A stretch of DNA of 64,000 bases from Bugulina stolonifera (lineage: Eukaryota; Bryozoa; Gymnolaemata; Cheilostomatida; Bugulidae), in NCBI GenBank assembly GCA_935421135.1, contig OW285190.1, positions 12,286,501 through 12,350,500 on the forward strand. Direction: 5' to 3'. A model generated the notes under the pieces. It ran no database searches and was not told the origin of the DNA. It saw only the letters and a program-made list of their open reading frames with translations. The position numbers and the translations under genes were made by a program. Positions 11,693 to 25,712 of this stretch are shown here, in pieces (position 1 is the first letter of the stretch; the number at the start of each line of letters is the position of its first letter).

Positions 11693-12613
11693 TTAATTTT
11701 GTTTTGAACAATGCTTCAGGAATGACCTTGAAACAAAATTTCTATTCTCCTCCAGAATTCCTAATACCAAACCATTTGGAGACTGAGCCAAACCCAGCCT
11801 AACCGGGCTGCTACCCTGCATAGCAAATCTGGTCGTTTGCAACTCTTCATGAGTGCACATTTTTCCTGGAAATAATTTGTCATTCCCCATTGGGGTTTCA
11901 CTGCTCTGACTTCTTAATGTAAACCCTTTTTGTATTCTCTTCGATGGCTTTTTTGGTGCTGTGAATGAAGTTGGTAAAAATTGTGAATTGTCCTGGCCGA
12001 TTGTAGACTTAGGTTGGTGCATGAATCCCACCAAAGAACTTAATCAGGCAAAGACCAACTTTGTTCTCACTTTTGCACACATAAGTGGGGTGTTTTCCAC
12101 AGTACACAATCCCTGTTCTTTTTATGAGGCTTTTTTTGTTTTTTGAAAAATGATTAATAAGAGAGTTAATGTTAATGAGTGCTGATTTTCTGAATCAGTT
12201 TGTCTAGGTATGTCGGGGGTTTTGTTGGACTGTTTCTCTCGTCCTGGTCATTCATGCCTTCAATGAGCTCTGTGACTGCAGCTCATTTGAATAATAGCCT
12301 AGAGAAAAAGGCGTTTTCTATTCCTACGCATCTTCCCGGTATGAACCGCCACCCAACAACTCTCTGTTTGTGTTTTTGCTATTAACCAGTCCCTCTGCCA
12401 GTCATTGCTTTCACCCTGACTGGCCCTTTGGCCTGACATGAGCAGCATTCAACTTTGAATTTTTTATCTAGTTTTTTTCCTGAATGTTCATTAGTCAGAC
12501 TACTACTTTTCATGGATGACGTCACTGTACTGGAATCGCTCTAGAAAACCTTGATGACCCACAGATGCGGTGAACTTTTTCTAGGCGTTTTTTGAAATAT
12601 CCCGACATGGTAG
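11693..12613 (-). other. possible unrecognised gene, exon structure unresolved
   Basis: A 113-codon open frame at 11693-12034 reads as a plausible disordered C-terminus: FTAPKKPSKRIQKGFTLRSQ, then SPVRLGLAQSPNGLVLGILE and a stop. Upstream on the same strand, near 12613, an ATG opens MSGYFKKRLEKVHRICGSS, and about 12.45 kb holds KKLDKKFKVECCSCQAKGP. These pieces have protein-like composition but I could not join them with convincing splice sites, and no domain is recognised. It could be a real fast-evolving gene or chance frames. I found no open frame of comparable quality on the plus strand. Confidence 0.3.
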
Positions 12614-12649
12614 TTGTTGTTGGTACTTTCTCCTAAAATTCTATGACAA

Positions 12650-14078
12650 TACACTGTACACCAACAAAAGACAAGTCACATCATGTTAAAATACATTAGG
12701 CAATACAAATAAAAATGCACAAGCAGATAACAAGTTACATCATTAATGCATTAAACACAAGATGAATAAAAGTAGTACATGTACTTACATTAAAAGACAC
12801 GTAACTTTTGTTGAAACACAACTAGCCAGTAGAAGACTTCGACAACACTGAATCACTACTGTGTGAGACATGCTTTTTGTTCAGGAGTACAGCCTTTCAG
12901 ATATGTGCTGGGCCAAGTATAGCCAGCCAGCCAGTTAGGATCTCTAGCCCGATCCATTCACTGTTATAGAGCACACCCGAGTAGACTTATGGTCATTACC
13001 AAAGATCTAGAACCAGACTTAAAACTGTTAGGAATTGTCGACTTCTTCTATTGTAACACTCCCATAAGCACAAGCATATTGCAGAGGCCAACTAAAAAGC
13101 ATACCATCCCTCTCAGGGTGGTCCAGGATATCTTATCGGGACCTGGAACGCCAACATGTGTTTGTGGGCCTACTAGTTGACAATGTACCATATATGTGTG
13201 ATGATATGAGCATGTAAGGAAATTGCATTTCCAGACTGTTGAACTTTGGCCATGATCATGGGAAGTATATGACTGTGTTGGTAGTCAAAAAACAAAGTTT
13301 TACTCATCCACAGGACTTCTGCCAGGTTGAAAAATTTTTTTGAAATGCCGAATTAGACAGATGCCTATAACATCATTGCCATTGTAGAATGTTATGTTAT
13401 TATGTGCATTTGTGATGAAGTAAAGATAGAGCAGTTTATAATTCGCTTGCTAGATCAAGACTGTTTGTTATACAAACTAGGATATATAAAACTATATAAT
13501 ATCTAAAATCATGAATCGGAATAGACTTGTGCTCTCCTGTGTCTAAATACACTATCGAAACACTACAACCATGTTACTAACATTGTCACTAGTTCGTGTC
13601 CTCTGGGTCGTTTTCGAGTAAATGACATGATACATTTGCAGTTGCAGAACAGAGGGGAATTACGTTCAACCGAAAAGGATTAGCCGCCCAATTAGGAACA
13701 ATATTTTAGAGTAACACAAACAAGTCAAGCTGGAATAAAATCTTTCAAAATCCACGAGGTTAGAATGTATTTGTAAATAATATAGGACATAAGAGGCACT
13801 TAATTAAACAAAAATAGCTTGTGAAAACCATTCACAGTTGAATTGAACACGAAAGAAAACAAGTAATGATGTTGAACAATGAAAACAGCCTTATCCACCC
13901 AACAGCCTCTCCTCTAAATCCTTGACCCTACTTTCTAACACCCTCGTCCTACCCCTCGATTCCCTATTTTCTGCCTCTAAGGCAATTGAGAGTAGGCTGT
14001 TTACTACCTAACCAATATCTACATAAGGGTGGGATTTCAGGATCATAAGGTTTTTCAGTCTATCTAGTCCAATAGTAG
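12650..14078. other. non-coding stretch, nothing recognised
   Basis: AT-rich sequence with only short open frames. The 63-codon frame at 12989-13180 has no recognisable motif. No strong inverted or tandem repeat was noticed. Confidence 0.5.
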
Positions 14079-14160
14079 CGGACATGTTCAAATGGGAGTA
14101 CTATTTGTGGATTGTTTTTCCCATTGAGAACTGAGGATTATTTTTCATGATATCACACAA
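14079..14160. repeat. dispersed repeat copy 2
   Basis: Second copy of the roughly 80-bp repeat in TYW5 intron 1, starting GGACATGTTCAAATGGGAGT and ending CACACAATG. A few substitutions separate the two copies. Confidence 0.7.
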
Positions 14161-14629
14161 TGAAAATGCCCTTTCTGGCTCACAATGTTTTTGGTGTAAC
14201 ACTAAATATCTTGTGTAGCATATGTCGTTTTAGGTACTATTTGCTTTCGTATCCATTTGGAGCTACCAAAGAACTGACTGCTAGATTAATGTCATTTGCA
14301 CTGTTCCACTTGGAATACCACCTCTTTCGTCTCACATTTTAAAGCAGTTAATAGTAAATGATTTACATTGATATACTAGTGTCAAGTCATTCTATCTGTC
14401 TCTTTACTAACTGGTCAATATTCACCTCCAATACTGTGTTGATGCCAATGTCCAAATTTGGCTTCCAATACAGTTCTTCATCACAGAAAACTGCCTTCCA
14501 ATCTACGTCATTTTTCCTTAAGCAGTCTGGAATTGGCAAACTTAGTGTTGATGTATTTGCATCTGCTGTGAATCTCAGAATCAAACAGCGAAGTTAAGCT
14601 TTTGTGATGTATATAAAGCACCTGCCATG

Positions 14630-14832
14630 AAATATGGTACTTGACATTGTACTTGCTGCCGAAGCCACAAACCAGACACGGCAGTCATACAGCCGGTGCC
14701 AGTGGCTGCATTGGAACAACCAGGGCAGGTTTGTGTACGAACCAGCTTTGGGGGTCAATCTTCTCCGCTGCGGAACGACTGGTCGGGCTGCATCACGTGA
14801 CGACCGGCAACTGCCATATACATCGTGGTTAC
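14630..14832. other. GC-rich island with overlapping short frames
   Basis: About 200 bp are markedly richer in G+C than the AT-rich surroundings and are open in two plus-strand frames and one minus-strand frame. CATCACGTGACGACCGG near 14.79 kb contains a CACGTG E-box. It directly abuts the tandem triplication that follows. None of the three frames carries a domain I recognise. It could be a fragment of a repeat with other composition, a regulatory island or a short exon. Confidence 0.35.
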
Positions 14833-14854
14833 TTTTAAAGGAATAGAAATAGAG

Positions 14855-15760
14855 CACTTTCAATCAACATCCACCAGAAAGCATTGATAAACTTTCAAGG
14901 TTTATTCAGGAAAAAAACTGGCCGAGACACTTCAGAGTAGAACACTAAAGTTCAAATTTTACACAAGTTTTTTTCGTTGAACTAAAACTAAATACGCATG
15001 TATATGTAAATATAGTATGCCACAATGTAAACAAAAATTCCAACGTAAACAGAAATAAAGAAAATTTCAAAAATACTGGTTCTGAGTGCATTTTGTTCAC
15101 ACCCCAATCGCCTTTGAAAAGGTGCATCATTAAAAATCCCTAGAACATAGTAGGGATGTTCTATCATACTATATACACTTTCAATCAACATCCATCAGAA
15201 AGCATCGATAAACATGCAAGGTTTACTCAGGAAACAAACTAGCTGAGACATGGTTCACATAGTAGCACACTAAAGTTCAAGATTTTACACAAGGTTTTTC
15301 GTTGAACAAACTAAATGTATATGTAAGTAAAATATGCCACAATGTAAACAAAAATTCCAACGTAAACAGAAATGAAGAAGATTTCAAAAATACTGGTTCT
15401 GAGTGCATTTTGTTCACAACTCAATCACCTTTGAAAAGGTACATCATTAAAAATCCCTAGAACATAGTAGGGATGTTCTATCTTATTATATACACTTTCA
15501 ATCAACATCCATCAGAAAGCATCGATAAACATGCAAGGATTATTCGGGAAACAAACTGGCTGAGACACTTCAGAGTAGAACACTAAAGTTCAAATTTCAT
15601 ACGAGTTTTTTTCGTTGAATTACAACTAAATAGCGTGTATATGTAAATAAAAAATGCCACAATGCAAACAAAAATTCCAACGTAAACAGAAATAAAGAAG
15701 ATCTCAAAAATACTGGTTCTGAGCGCATTTTATTCACAACCCACTCGCCTCTGAAAGGTT
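14855..15760. repeat. tandem triplication, unit about 320 bp
   Basis: Three head-to-tail copies begin at 14855, 15176 and 15493, each opening CACTTTCAATCAACATCC and closing with a CATTTTGTTCACA-type stretch (CATTTTATTCACA in the third copy). The steps are 321 and 317 bp; the third copy is shorter and ends near 15760. Copies differ by small indels and substitutions, so the array is not brand new. No copy contains a coherent open frame; the 60-67 codon minus-strand frames inside it are by-products of the repeat. Confidence 0.9.
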
Positions 15761-15954
15761 GCCTTGTTCTACATGGATCAATTATCTAAATTTTGGTTGT
15801 GCTGACTCACTTGTCACCTACAATTTCTAGGAGGATTTAATCTGTTCAGCAGGTTGAAAATGCAAAGGAATGTGCATCTTTTATGGCTGCCATCATGTGC
15901 TGTACTTCTTGTAGTTTACATGAATTCACACACTAGGTGAGGCACAAGACTAGT

Positions 15955-16462
15955 AATGGGTGTGAACAATCCGTGGGTACTCCTTAGCTAAAAAGGCAGC
16001 ACATCTCAAATGACCAGAGATATTAGCAGCTCCATCGGTTGTAATAGCTTTAAATTTGTTGGTAGTTACACTGTATCGTTATATTGTTATATGTTCACCT
16101 ACTACAATGTACCTCACCAGCTATTATATTCTAGGATTTGCAAAAACTTCTTTTAAAATCTGTTCATCATTCTCTACATCTACATGTAAATTGATATAGC
16201 GAGCCCCAACCACCATGTTTTTTGTTGACACATTAGTCATCTCATCTATCATCAATGCATAGAATTCACTCATCCTTACTTCATTCACAATATGATCACA
16301 TGCTTGATTTCCTAATATTTCAATCATTCGGTTTTGGCTGTTTAGATAGAAATGTTTTGTTGGTAGAACACACCTCCAAATGATGTTTGAGCTCTGTCTG
16401 TGGCAGCAAAAAAGCTTTACATTCTCCAAAAAGTTGGATGAATTAGTGCTGCCAGCTATCAC
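15955..16462 (-). pseudogene. hAT-type transposase relic (ZMYM1-like, DUF4371 region)
   Basis: On the minus strand the frame gives NRMIEILGNQACDHIVNEV, then EFYALMIDEMTNVSTKNM, the typical DExTDxS-like start of the hAT catalytic region in ZMYM1-like proteins. Further on, in a separate frame, KAITTDGAANISGHLRCAA matches the conserved DGAANMSG motif. Just upstream, LKHHLEVCSTNKTFLSKQ is out of frame with the first block, so at least one frameshift is present. The C-terminal dimerisation region is not seen. It is a dead fragment; terminal inverted repeats were not found. Confidence 0.75.
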
Positions 16463-16502
16463 ATTTAAAGAATGTACCCCAAAATCTTATTTTCTTATCT
16501 TT

Positions 16503-18140
16503 TCATTCCTGTGCTCGGAACGACAAATCCTGTCTCGCCGATCGAAGCGTAATCTTCGAGAGAGAACAGCAGCAAGAAGTTTCTATTTTTTTCTTTTGCT
16601 TGTTGAGTTTAGTTTCAAGATGTAAATCTCTCATTACGTACATCTTGAAAATTTTCTGCTTGGGTGACTCCACTGGTGGTTCTCTTCTCCGCGTCAATCA
16701 AGTCTTCCAAGTCAGTTTGGCGGTTGCTGATGGTTGTTAGAGTTTCTGTCTACGCAGTAAGAGTTTTCTCTTTTGTGGCAATTTTGGCTGCTCTACCAAT
16801 CATGGACAGCTTCCTTTTGGAGCCCGTTTTTATATATTAGGGTGAGGTGACAGCTGGTGTTGAAGTGTTGAAGCACCCACTACTGGCGGTGGTGATTCGT
16901 CACTTTCATCCAAGCTTTCTTGTGTGCTCTTTAAATGAAAAGATTGGAAAAGTCACAAAGTTGTGAACTCAATGAAGTGTGACCATTGAGTCAGGTTAAG
17001 ACAAAAACTTGGCCCTAATTTACATACAGAGATCTACCAAAAACAGATCTTTCATGGGTATCTACCTGTTCATTACTGCTGGTTGAGAATTTGGTCTCAT
17101 GCAATGCAATCGATGGAGCCACTAAGTGTAAGTTAATATAGTACAGCCACGTTCGCTGTTTCTGATCAGAGACTCGGGACTTTTTTACTTTTCTACTATT
17201 TTGTTTTCCCTAACCAAATTTAACTTTACTGCTTCCGCTCTAATGAGAATATTGGTCATGATTAATTTCATCTTTAATGGAATGACAATCAAGATCGCTA
17301 ATGTGGTTGAACTGACAGTGGAGGTAGACTCCAAAATGACTCTTGCTGGTTTATTCAGAGATTTCTGCTGCCACATTTCTTGACGACAGGGTTGGCATAA
17401 CTTGAATTATTCCATCACATCAGCTACCAGCAGCGTAATAGCTACAGCTACCAACAGCCAGTAATGGCCACCCAAAAAATTAGAAAAAATGCAGATCTCT
17501 TTAGATCTTTGCTTGAAGTAGAAAATTTTTAAAACACCTACATGTACATAATCTGGATGTTTAATATTGTTATACTTATAGACATGCTAAAAATTATTGT
17601 TCTAGCAATCAGCTCTGTACCTTCATACAATATATATCCCTTTGAGGCCTGAGCGAGTCTAAATCATATCTCATTAAAAAAAGTTCACATATGGTGTTAA
17701 TAGAAGCAAAGTAACAGAAAACAAAAGCATCCCAACTCAAAGTGTCAGTTCTACATCCATACCATACCCCGATTTTTCACCGAGATACAGCAATACTGCC
17801 CCGAGGACATCACACTAATCCTCACTTAGCTCCCTTACACAGCAGCTAGGATGATTGTGCAGGGTCAGGTTAGTACCAGAGCAATAGCCATCTTTTGTTT
17901 GGAGCTCATAGAATGTCAAGTTGTAAATGGTGAGCTTCATCTTTTAGTAGTATGGGCCAACAGCTAATGTTGGTCAGAACTTGTTGCGAATCAAATTTTA
18001 TAACCAGCTGATCACTCTGCTTATCCTTTTCTTTCCAGATGGGCGATTCTACTTTTGTTGACACAGTAGCTTTTCTCACTTCATTGGGGCCTTGCGGACT
18101 TAAAGGATCCCTCTCACTAATTACCCTGCTCAACAAATCT
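16503..18140. other. no assignable gene
   Basis: Several 60-76 codon frames occur on the minus strand (for example 17906-18136 and 16503-16697), partly lysine- and arginine-rich, but none shows a domain or splice-supported continuation. Some may be eroded upstream parts of the hAT element. Confidence 0.4.
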
Positions 18141-21100
18141 AGTTTTGTGTCAAAATGAAGGCAGCAGCAAAGTCATGTGTTTCAGAGTTGTGCTCTCAAC
18201 ATATTTCTCCTTCCCATGATGCATCGCGCGATGCGCTAAAGTGCTGCCCTAGGACGAATTTTTGATGAAGACACCCTAAACGGCACTTTTTTTATATAAG
18301 TTGTATAGAGAGAGGTTTAGTTTTTTGCAAATATTTTCAAAAGTAGCCTGAAATATGCAAAAATAATCCATGGGCATATACTACTTGCAACCATGCACCC
18401 TTCAATTTATATTACACCCTTGAAAGAAGTTTTATTTTTATAGCTGCCATTGTTTATTCGAAACTATGGATTATCATACTAATATCAAATTTTATAAACA
18501 AACCAAAGTCACATGACCATGCTAGCGGTCTGCACGTGGTATTTTGTTTACAATACAATTGATCACAGAGTTATTGCAAGTACCAAGATTAGATACTGTA
18601 CTATCTATCTCCGTTCATGTCTATGGGTTGAGTTGAAAATTCATAGTACACAGAAACGCTAAGAATGGCATTCGAAAGTTGGATTTTCATTTCATAAATT
18701 TCATTTTCTGAAAAACATGAGCTTAGTTTATGGCCAGATTGTCAGCCATCACAATACTCAGCATGAGCATGGTAAGCATTTAATATATGTACTCATTTTT
18801 ATTTATTTTGTTTAAAAAACAAACAAATGACTAAGATTGAAATTAAATATTAAATAAATAATTAATAAAATTGGATAACTTTTAACACAAAAAGTAAGTC
18901 ATATGATTATTATATTTCATATTATTATAACATTAGTTGGGCTATATGATGTGATATAATTATATTAATAATAATCTAAGTGATTATGATTTTAACATAT
19001 TTATATTACAATACTGTGAAACTAAATTTTAATATTGAATATAATATTCAATTGAGTTTTGACAATGAACTTTACAAAAATGTGAAGTTATTGTATTGTA
19101 ATTGTTGTATTAAATTAATAAATTTAAAATAAGTCTTTACATCTACAATATGCATATTCAAATACAATTTACAATACACATATTCTGCAAAAATATAGTT
19201 AGTTGATTCATTTAGCCAAGCAAAATTTGGATGTAAATACAAACAATAATTCTATCATAAATTTATTTCTAAAATAATCAATTGACTGATCTGGTCTATT
19301 CAAGATATTTGAATTACTGTATTTAGTTTATTCACTCTTTTAACCCCCCCCCCTCCCCCCGGCTAAATCTAAAAAGTTGGTGGGACCTGATACTAACTTC
19401 ATTAGACACAAATTCACCTCTCTAATGCAGCTGAGCTAACCTAGTGTACTTTTATTTATGTCCACATGGTCAAAATTTTTTTTTGATCAAAACAGCCACG
19501 CTTCATTTCTAAAGAATTTTATGTTTTTATTGTATTTGTATCTTACGATGTACTCACTGTGTTGATTACAGACTAGTTCCAATGCAGTCAGCAAGTAACT
19601 TTCCTGACATCGATAAAGACGTAGTTGCATTTGATTGTTTGCTGAAAGGAAGGAATGATCTGGTGAGCAGGGTAAAGACGCACACTCACCTTTGATGAAG
19701 AATTTGTAAATCGAATGCCAACCTCAATTTCTACATCCAGTTCTTTCTACTGGTAGGTGTTTATAATTTGTTATGTAGCTCATTACAATATAGCACTAAA
19801 ACCTTCTTCTTGAATTAAATTTATGCATAAACTTATAAACTCATTGAGGTAGATTTCATCAGTCTATTCTTGCAAAATGTGAAATACACAATCATGCTTT
19901 AGCTAACAAAACCGACAACCTATGCGATTTAGGAGGTTCGAATTCCGAAGAAGGTCTTCCTTCTGTACTATATTGAACTATAATAATATCCAGCTCTAGG
20001 AGCCGTGGAGGCCCCTCGACTAGCTCTGCTATTGGGCAGCCATGTTAAAGAATTGTGTTTGGCGCCATAAATATTATATTGCTATCATTATTTTTTAGCA
20101 CAGTGAGATTCCAAAGCTGTATGAAAGAAGGGGAACCTAGCTAGACCAATTCCATGCTACCAGACACTGGCGTGGAAATTCAAACTATTCTACAGCTTGC
20201 ACTATATCATCTTTATCTTCAGTGTTGGAAAAAGCATAGGTAAGTGTTGTAGCAGTAATATGTTATGTACATCAACTTGGTTATCAGTACTAGTACTCCG
20301 GCATCAGCTATTCAACAGGGTGGAAAATTCTGTTGTGGGAGTTGAACCCAACCATTGATGTTTTTTCTTCGGAATAGCAATATAATTTTGGTAAGGGTCA
20401 CAACCATTTTTCTTAATGAAATGCTCTACATTTTGAATTGCAGATAATACATATTGGATTGCAAAAGAAGTGTTCTAAATGTACATTTCACCCGTACTCC
20501 AAGAGGTTTCCTCATCAAGTAACTATATAAAAGGTGAAGCGTTATAGTGCCTCAGCATTCAAGGTGAACGATTACGATTGAAAACAAACTTCTGCTGGCG
20601 CCCTACATGGACTGTGTATCTCATTATGACTTAATTCTGCCCACAATGTATATTATACATACACTGTTCATGTTCAATACTTTACACATGTATTTTACCC
20701 TGGTTTCCGCTGTTTTCATTGTTGTATTTTGTTATAAACAGATAAGGTAAATCAACAATAAATGTTTCAAGATATTGAAGTTGAATAGTCATTTGATGTT
20801 CTGATATTTAATAACTAAGAATGACGATTACATTTTCAGAGAGTACGACAGACCAAATCATTTCAAACATTTTTGTTGAAATGTGCATGCATCATAGTCA
20901 GGCGGATTTATACATGTACACGTGATTCCATGGCTATTGATTTTAGTCTCCAGCACTTTGCCAAAAGTATACTAACAGGCCTAAATCAATCTTGCAATCA
21001 TAGCTCAGTGTCATAAAACGTAGAGGGCAATAAAATATTTCTAGAGTTTGTATTGGTAAATAATCAGTAAATTAATGTTTATAACAACAGCACTTACATG

Positions 21101-24100
21101 TATTTACAAATGGAAAATTGCGGTTTCATCTAGTAAAATAAACCCTCCCTAAAGACTGGGAAAGATAAGAAAAATAGCACAAAATACATGTCAAATCGAA
21201 TACAATAGTCTATAAAGTATAAATTTTGAGCCGCGTGTATTTTCAATTGACTATGACTGCAAACACATAAAAATGTTTAACATACAATAAATGAGTAATC
21301 TTGGAATTCAAAATAATGACATCTTGGAACAAGCTAACTCTACTCGGCTAATTGCAAATAACCATGAGTGCATAATATTAGTTCTTGTTAACATTAAAGC
21401 TTGTGGATTACGATCACTTGAAACGTGGCAGTAACAATCAAATTAATAAATAGAAAAGATCATTAAGGTAACTGCACAATATAGACAAAATCAAACTAGA
21501 ATTGGCTATCAAAGACATCAAATACAACACGTACTGTACTCATAGAAATTCTATTTACTGAAAGATCATACATGAAGTATCAGGCCAACTACTAATACAT
21601 ATATAAATGAAAAAAATTCCAATTGTGTCAGAATATTAATATTTGAAGGTACCAGTCAATACTTTACAAACCTCACGATTGATTTAGCTGCTCAAATTGT
21701 AGGTAAGTACTTCAGTTCAAGCATGTTGCTTGGTCGATGTTTCTACAACATTATGTGAACATGTGACCATACTATTGGATCACCTAAAAGTATATTAACG
21801 TCAACAGATGGTACTTAAAATCAGCCCACACTAAGCAACAGAATATAACTGCTAGGTACAATGTACAAGATTGAAAATGATGAATACAAATCAAACCGAC
21901 GCTGATTTTGCTAGGCTACATTCCAAAAACCACAGTACAGGAAAGTAATATGTACATGCAGCAGTGTTTACAGTGAAAACTTTGCTGAATCTTGAAAGTG
22001 TATGATGCACTTACCTTATGTATACCTATGTAAAACGAGTCAACTTAGTTTCCAAGGTACAATACTCGTCACTCAAGTATGGCTTTAAGAGGTTGCGATT
22101 GATGGGACTTCACATTCCTGGGCCATAGTCTTGACAAACTACTAAAAAGAAGCATTCATTACACACATTTTAGTCATCATAGTATTATTATTACAATAGA
22201 GAAAGAAAATGAGTTGAATATAGTGTCATCAAAAGTTTATTTTACTTACGGCTGCAATCAAATGATGCAATTATTTTGAAATTCAATAAATTAAATTTTT
22301 GATCAGGTACTGCATATAGGCCTACATATATGTAGACAGCAACAATCCTAGTTAATAAAGTTATTATTATAATCCCAATATTTTATTTCCAATTTGCATT
22401 TTATCCATTTTAGTAGAGTTTAAAATAGTAAAGTACATGTAATATGATATATGAATGATGTATAATATAATTAGCCATAAGTAACTAGCATGTTATTTTA
22501 ACAAATCACTTATGTATCAATGTGAGCAAGGGGTAAATAACAATAATCAGCATTGCTATATTCACATGTACAGATATTTTTAAATATTAATTACACTGTG
22601 ACATAGATAGATCATAGTACATTAAAATTAAAAATTAAATTAAAATCAAAAAGAAAACAAAGTTACTTTCAATGACTTGATTGCAATTTTTGCTATGCTT
22701 GCCATATACCTTGTATCGTATCATCTCTCGATAGCATTTTCATCTTGCAACAATAATTTCATTTTGGCAAAAGCAAAATACTATATTCTATTCTGTCCAC
22801 AGTCAACTGATTCCCATCGATCACCCGATGGACTTTCCCACACGTGTACATGCACATGCGATTTAGTTAGCCAATTATAATACAGTGCAAGTAACCAATC
22901 ATGATGGTTGCTCTAGCGAGCACGTGGGTGTCTCAAAGTGTAAACAAAAACGGTGAGAGGGGTCCTTTAAGGCTTTGATTGCTACCTGCTTGTGCATGTA
23001 GCTTGGATTAATCATTTGCCTTTTCTTTTTTTTACCAACTTAGTTTCATATTATATAGCTACCAAAATGCTTCAAGCTTCATTGTCTGATATTCTTCATC
23101 AGTGATATGGGAACACTTATGCATTTTTCAAATACACCTTTCTTTTCCTCTTCTGAGCTCTCTTTTGCATCTCCTACCCGACAGAAATCCAGTCTTTTTT
23201 CACTTTAACATGTATGGTGGAACCTGCAGTGCGCTTTGGGAGGTAACTAGAACATATTAGAAAGCCAGTGGGGTCAGTTGATATCCAGAGACAGATGAGT
23301 TGACAGCTTTCTCTAGACTCACAATTATGTCCTTTACTAGCACATCCTTTGCTGCCCCATAGTCACATTATCATTGTGCTATGCACCATTTATCCTACAA
23401 TGGCAACCTGGCAATGCTTCAAAGGTTCCATAGTCAATATAACACTAAAATGTGCAGACTTGTAGAAGAAGAATGCCAGCATATCAATGAAAGTAGAGGA
23501 ATGGCAACTACATCTATTTTCAAGAGAAGTAAAGTTTTTGAGGTACCGACTACATACTGGTAGTCAGATTGTGCAGGAGACTAGATCGGTGTGCCTTAGA
23601 AGTTTTAAACTTTGTTTCAATTTCAAGCTGAATTGTTAATTCAGCTTATGTATGAAATATAAACAAGAGTTTGTACTAAATGAAAAGTCATTTCCGCCAA
23701 TAATACTGCTTACAGTAATATCCGTTTGTTATAGATAATCTATAAAATGGTATACTTACAGACGATCCTCTCCTATTCTTCACCAACTGTGGGACCAAGA
23801 TTTTTTTTCTTAAGTATTCTGAGGTGAGCCCTTTCTGCTGGGCCTAGTAGCCAAAATGCAATTATTTTGTTCTGCTTATTTATAATTGCTGTACTTCAGA
23901 AGGTATTTGCAGACATACCTTGTTTGGGGAAAAATCCCCCAGAAGGATACTTCCTTTTCAAGCTGTACCAATTCCCATGATCTTCTGCAGCTGAAGAGAA
24001 CCTGCCTTTGTCATTTAGCAATTATATTTTATAAAACAATTATTGATTGACAAATTAATGTTGATCATTAGTATTTATTACCATAAACACGAAATATACA

Positions 24101-24600
24101 AACCATACGAATAGGAAAAATTTACCTATAGCATGGATGCACACTTAAGAAGAATAAATCACTCTCTCCAAAATGAAATTCGTAATGCAATACATCTATC
24201 AAGTGTATTGTAGAGGTAATTATTATAATAACATATGTAAAAATTGTTGAATAAGTTCTGCTGGATGACTTCATCAGTTTGCAAAGATATGCATATGAAT
24301 GCCCTGTAGTAGATTGAAAACTCAATCTTCAGGTCTGTGACCTATGGTAATCCAGCAACATAGAGAGTTGAGAAATGCAGTTTTACTTTTTGGGAAATGA
24401 TGGGTGTTTGCCATGTGAGCTGGTAGTGTATGCTTGTATCAGAGCCATCTCAATGGCTCTGGCTTGTATCAAAGATAATGGTACTAGTGGATGCTACTGG
24501 CAGATCACTGAAGCGTGTAGTATTACAGCTGGCTTAGGTACTAGCAGCTGTGTGCAGTACGTAATGTTTATTATTATTATATAGAGCTTGTGCCGTAGCC
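18141..24600. other. long AT-rich stretch without a recognised gene
   Basis: I see no coding exon that I can support. The stretch contains very AT-rich blocks (18.8-19.3 kb), a pyrimidine tract with ten and six consecutive C at 19344-19360, and short open frames at 22677, 23381 and 24375 without recognisable motifs. It may hold regulatory DNA or old transposon sequence. Confidence 0.5.
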
Positions 24601-25712
24601 AGGTATGTAAAAACGCCTGTGGGGTTCATCCAAGCAAGAGATTTTTGTGATGTTTGATAGCCAATTCTGAGAACCATATGGGGTTAAAAAATATGATATT
24701 GATGTTATATAAAGAAAAAAATCTCCTCTATTTCATCATATAGTTTTTAGTGTTGTTAGACAATTCACTTGACCACCAGACGATTGCAAAAAACAGAAAA
24801 TATTTGCGCAAAAAATTGTCAAAAATGGGAATTCAAACTTGCATAGTTAGGGACAGCAAAACAAGAAGAAGAGAAACGTTGGGTTAAAATTTCGAAACAA
24901 TAACTTTCATACAGTAGCCTGAGCGAACCGTGGCAAGTTGTTTTTCGACGCCAATTTTTTTTCAGCGAATGAAACTGGAATAAAAGGATTAAAATAGGTG
25001 CAGACAAAGTATGGGATGCTCAAAATAAGTTTAAGGAGATGGCATCATCAAAACTGGCATCACAACAGCCAAAAAACTGGAAGAATTTACGTTGTGGAGA
25101 TAATTCCTAATTTTTTTACCTTATGTGCACAGAGTTTCTGTATGAAAGGTTTAATCCAGTTGAAATAATTTTGCATGCAAGGCAGTTCACTGCTCTCAAC
25201 TATTGCTCACAATAATGGTTTGGGGTTATAATTTGTCAAAGAAGGAGTTGTACACTCGCATTGGTGATATTGTAAAATGCAGTAATTTGAGGTTTTCTAC
25301 CCAATGACTAAATCAGTTTATTACAATTTTGGTATATTTATCCGTTGTCTGTTCTTTGCTAACAGGTTTGTATTAGTTCATATATTTTGTTCATAGGTTA
25401 GGTGAAAGATGTTTATTGATGTTATATTTACAAGTATAATAGGTAAATGATATTTATTTCACAGCGTGTTATAAACCACACCATACATGTATGACATTTA
25501 CAAATTGTACATTCTGGATAAACATTTTGTAAATAGTGGTATAATTTATTTTCTTGTTAGTAGAAATCGATATAAACCATAAGCATAGTGTATAGCATAT
25601 TCAACACGTTGTTCATTATGACAAAACATTTTGTGTATGTAGTAAATTAAAGCATAATTATATTAATGTAGCTACAGGTATATAGAAAGGTACAAGATAT
25701 AAATGCATTAGT

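Noticed and set aside
14594..14863. GC-rich frames as a bacterial transfer
   Set aside because: The island is only about 200 bp, three frames are open at once and none shows a domain, so composition alone is not enough.
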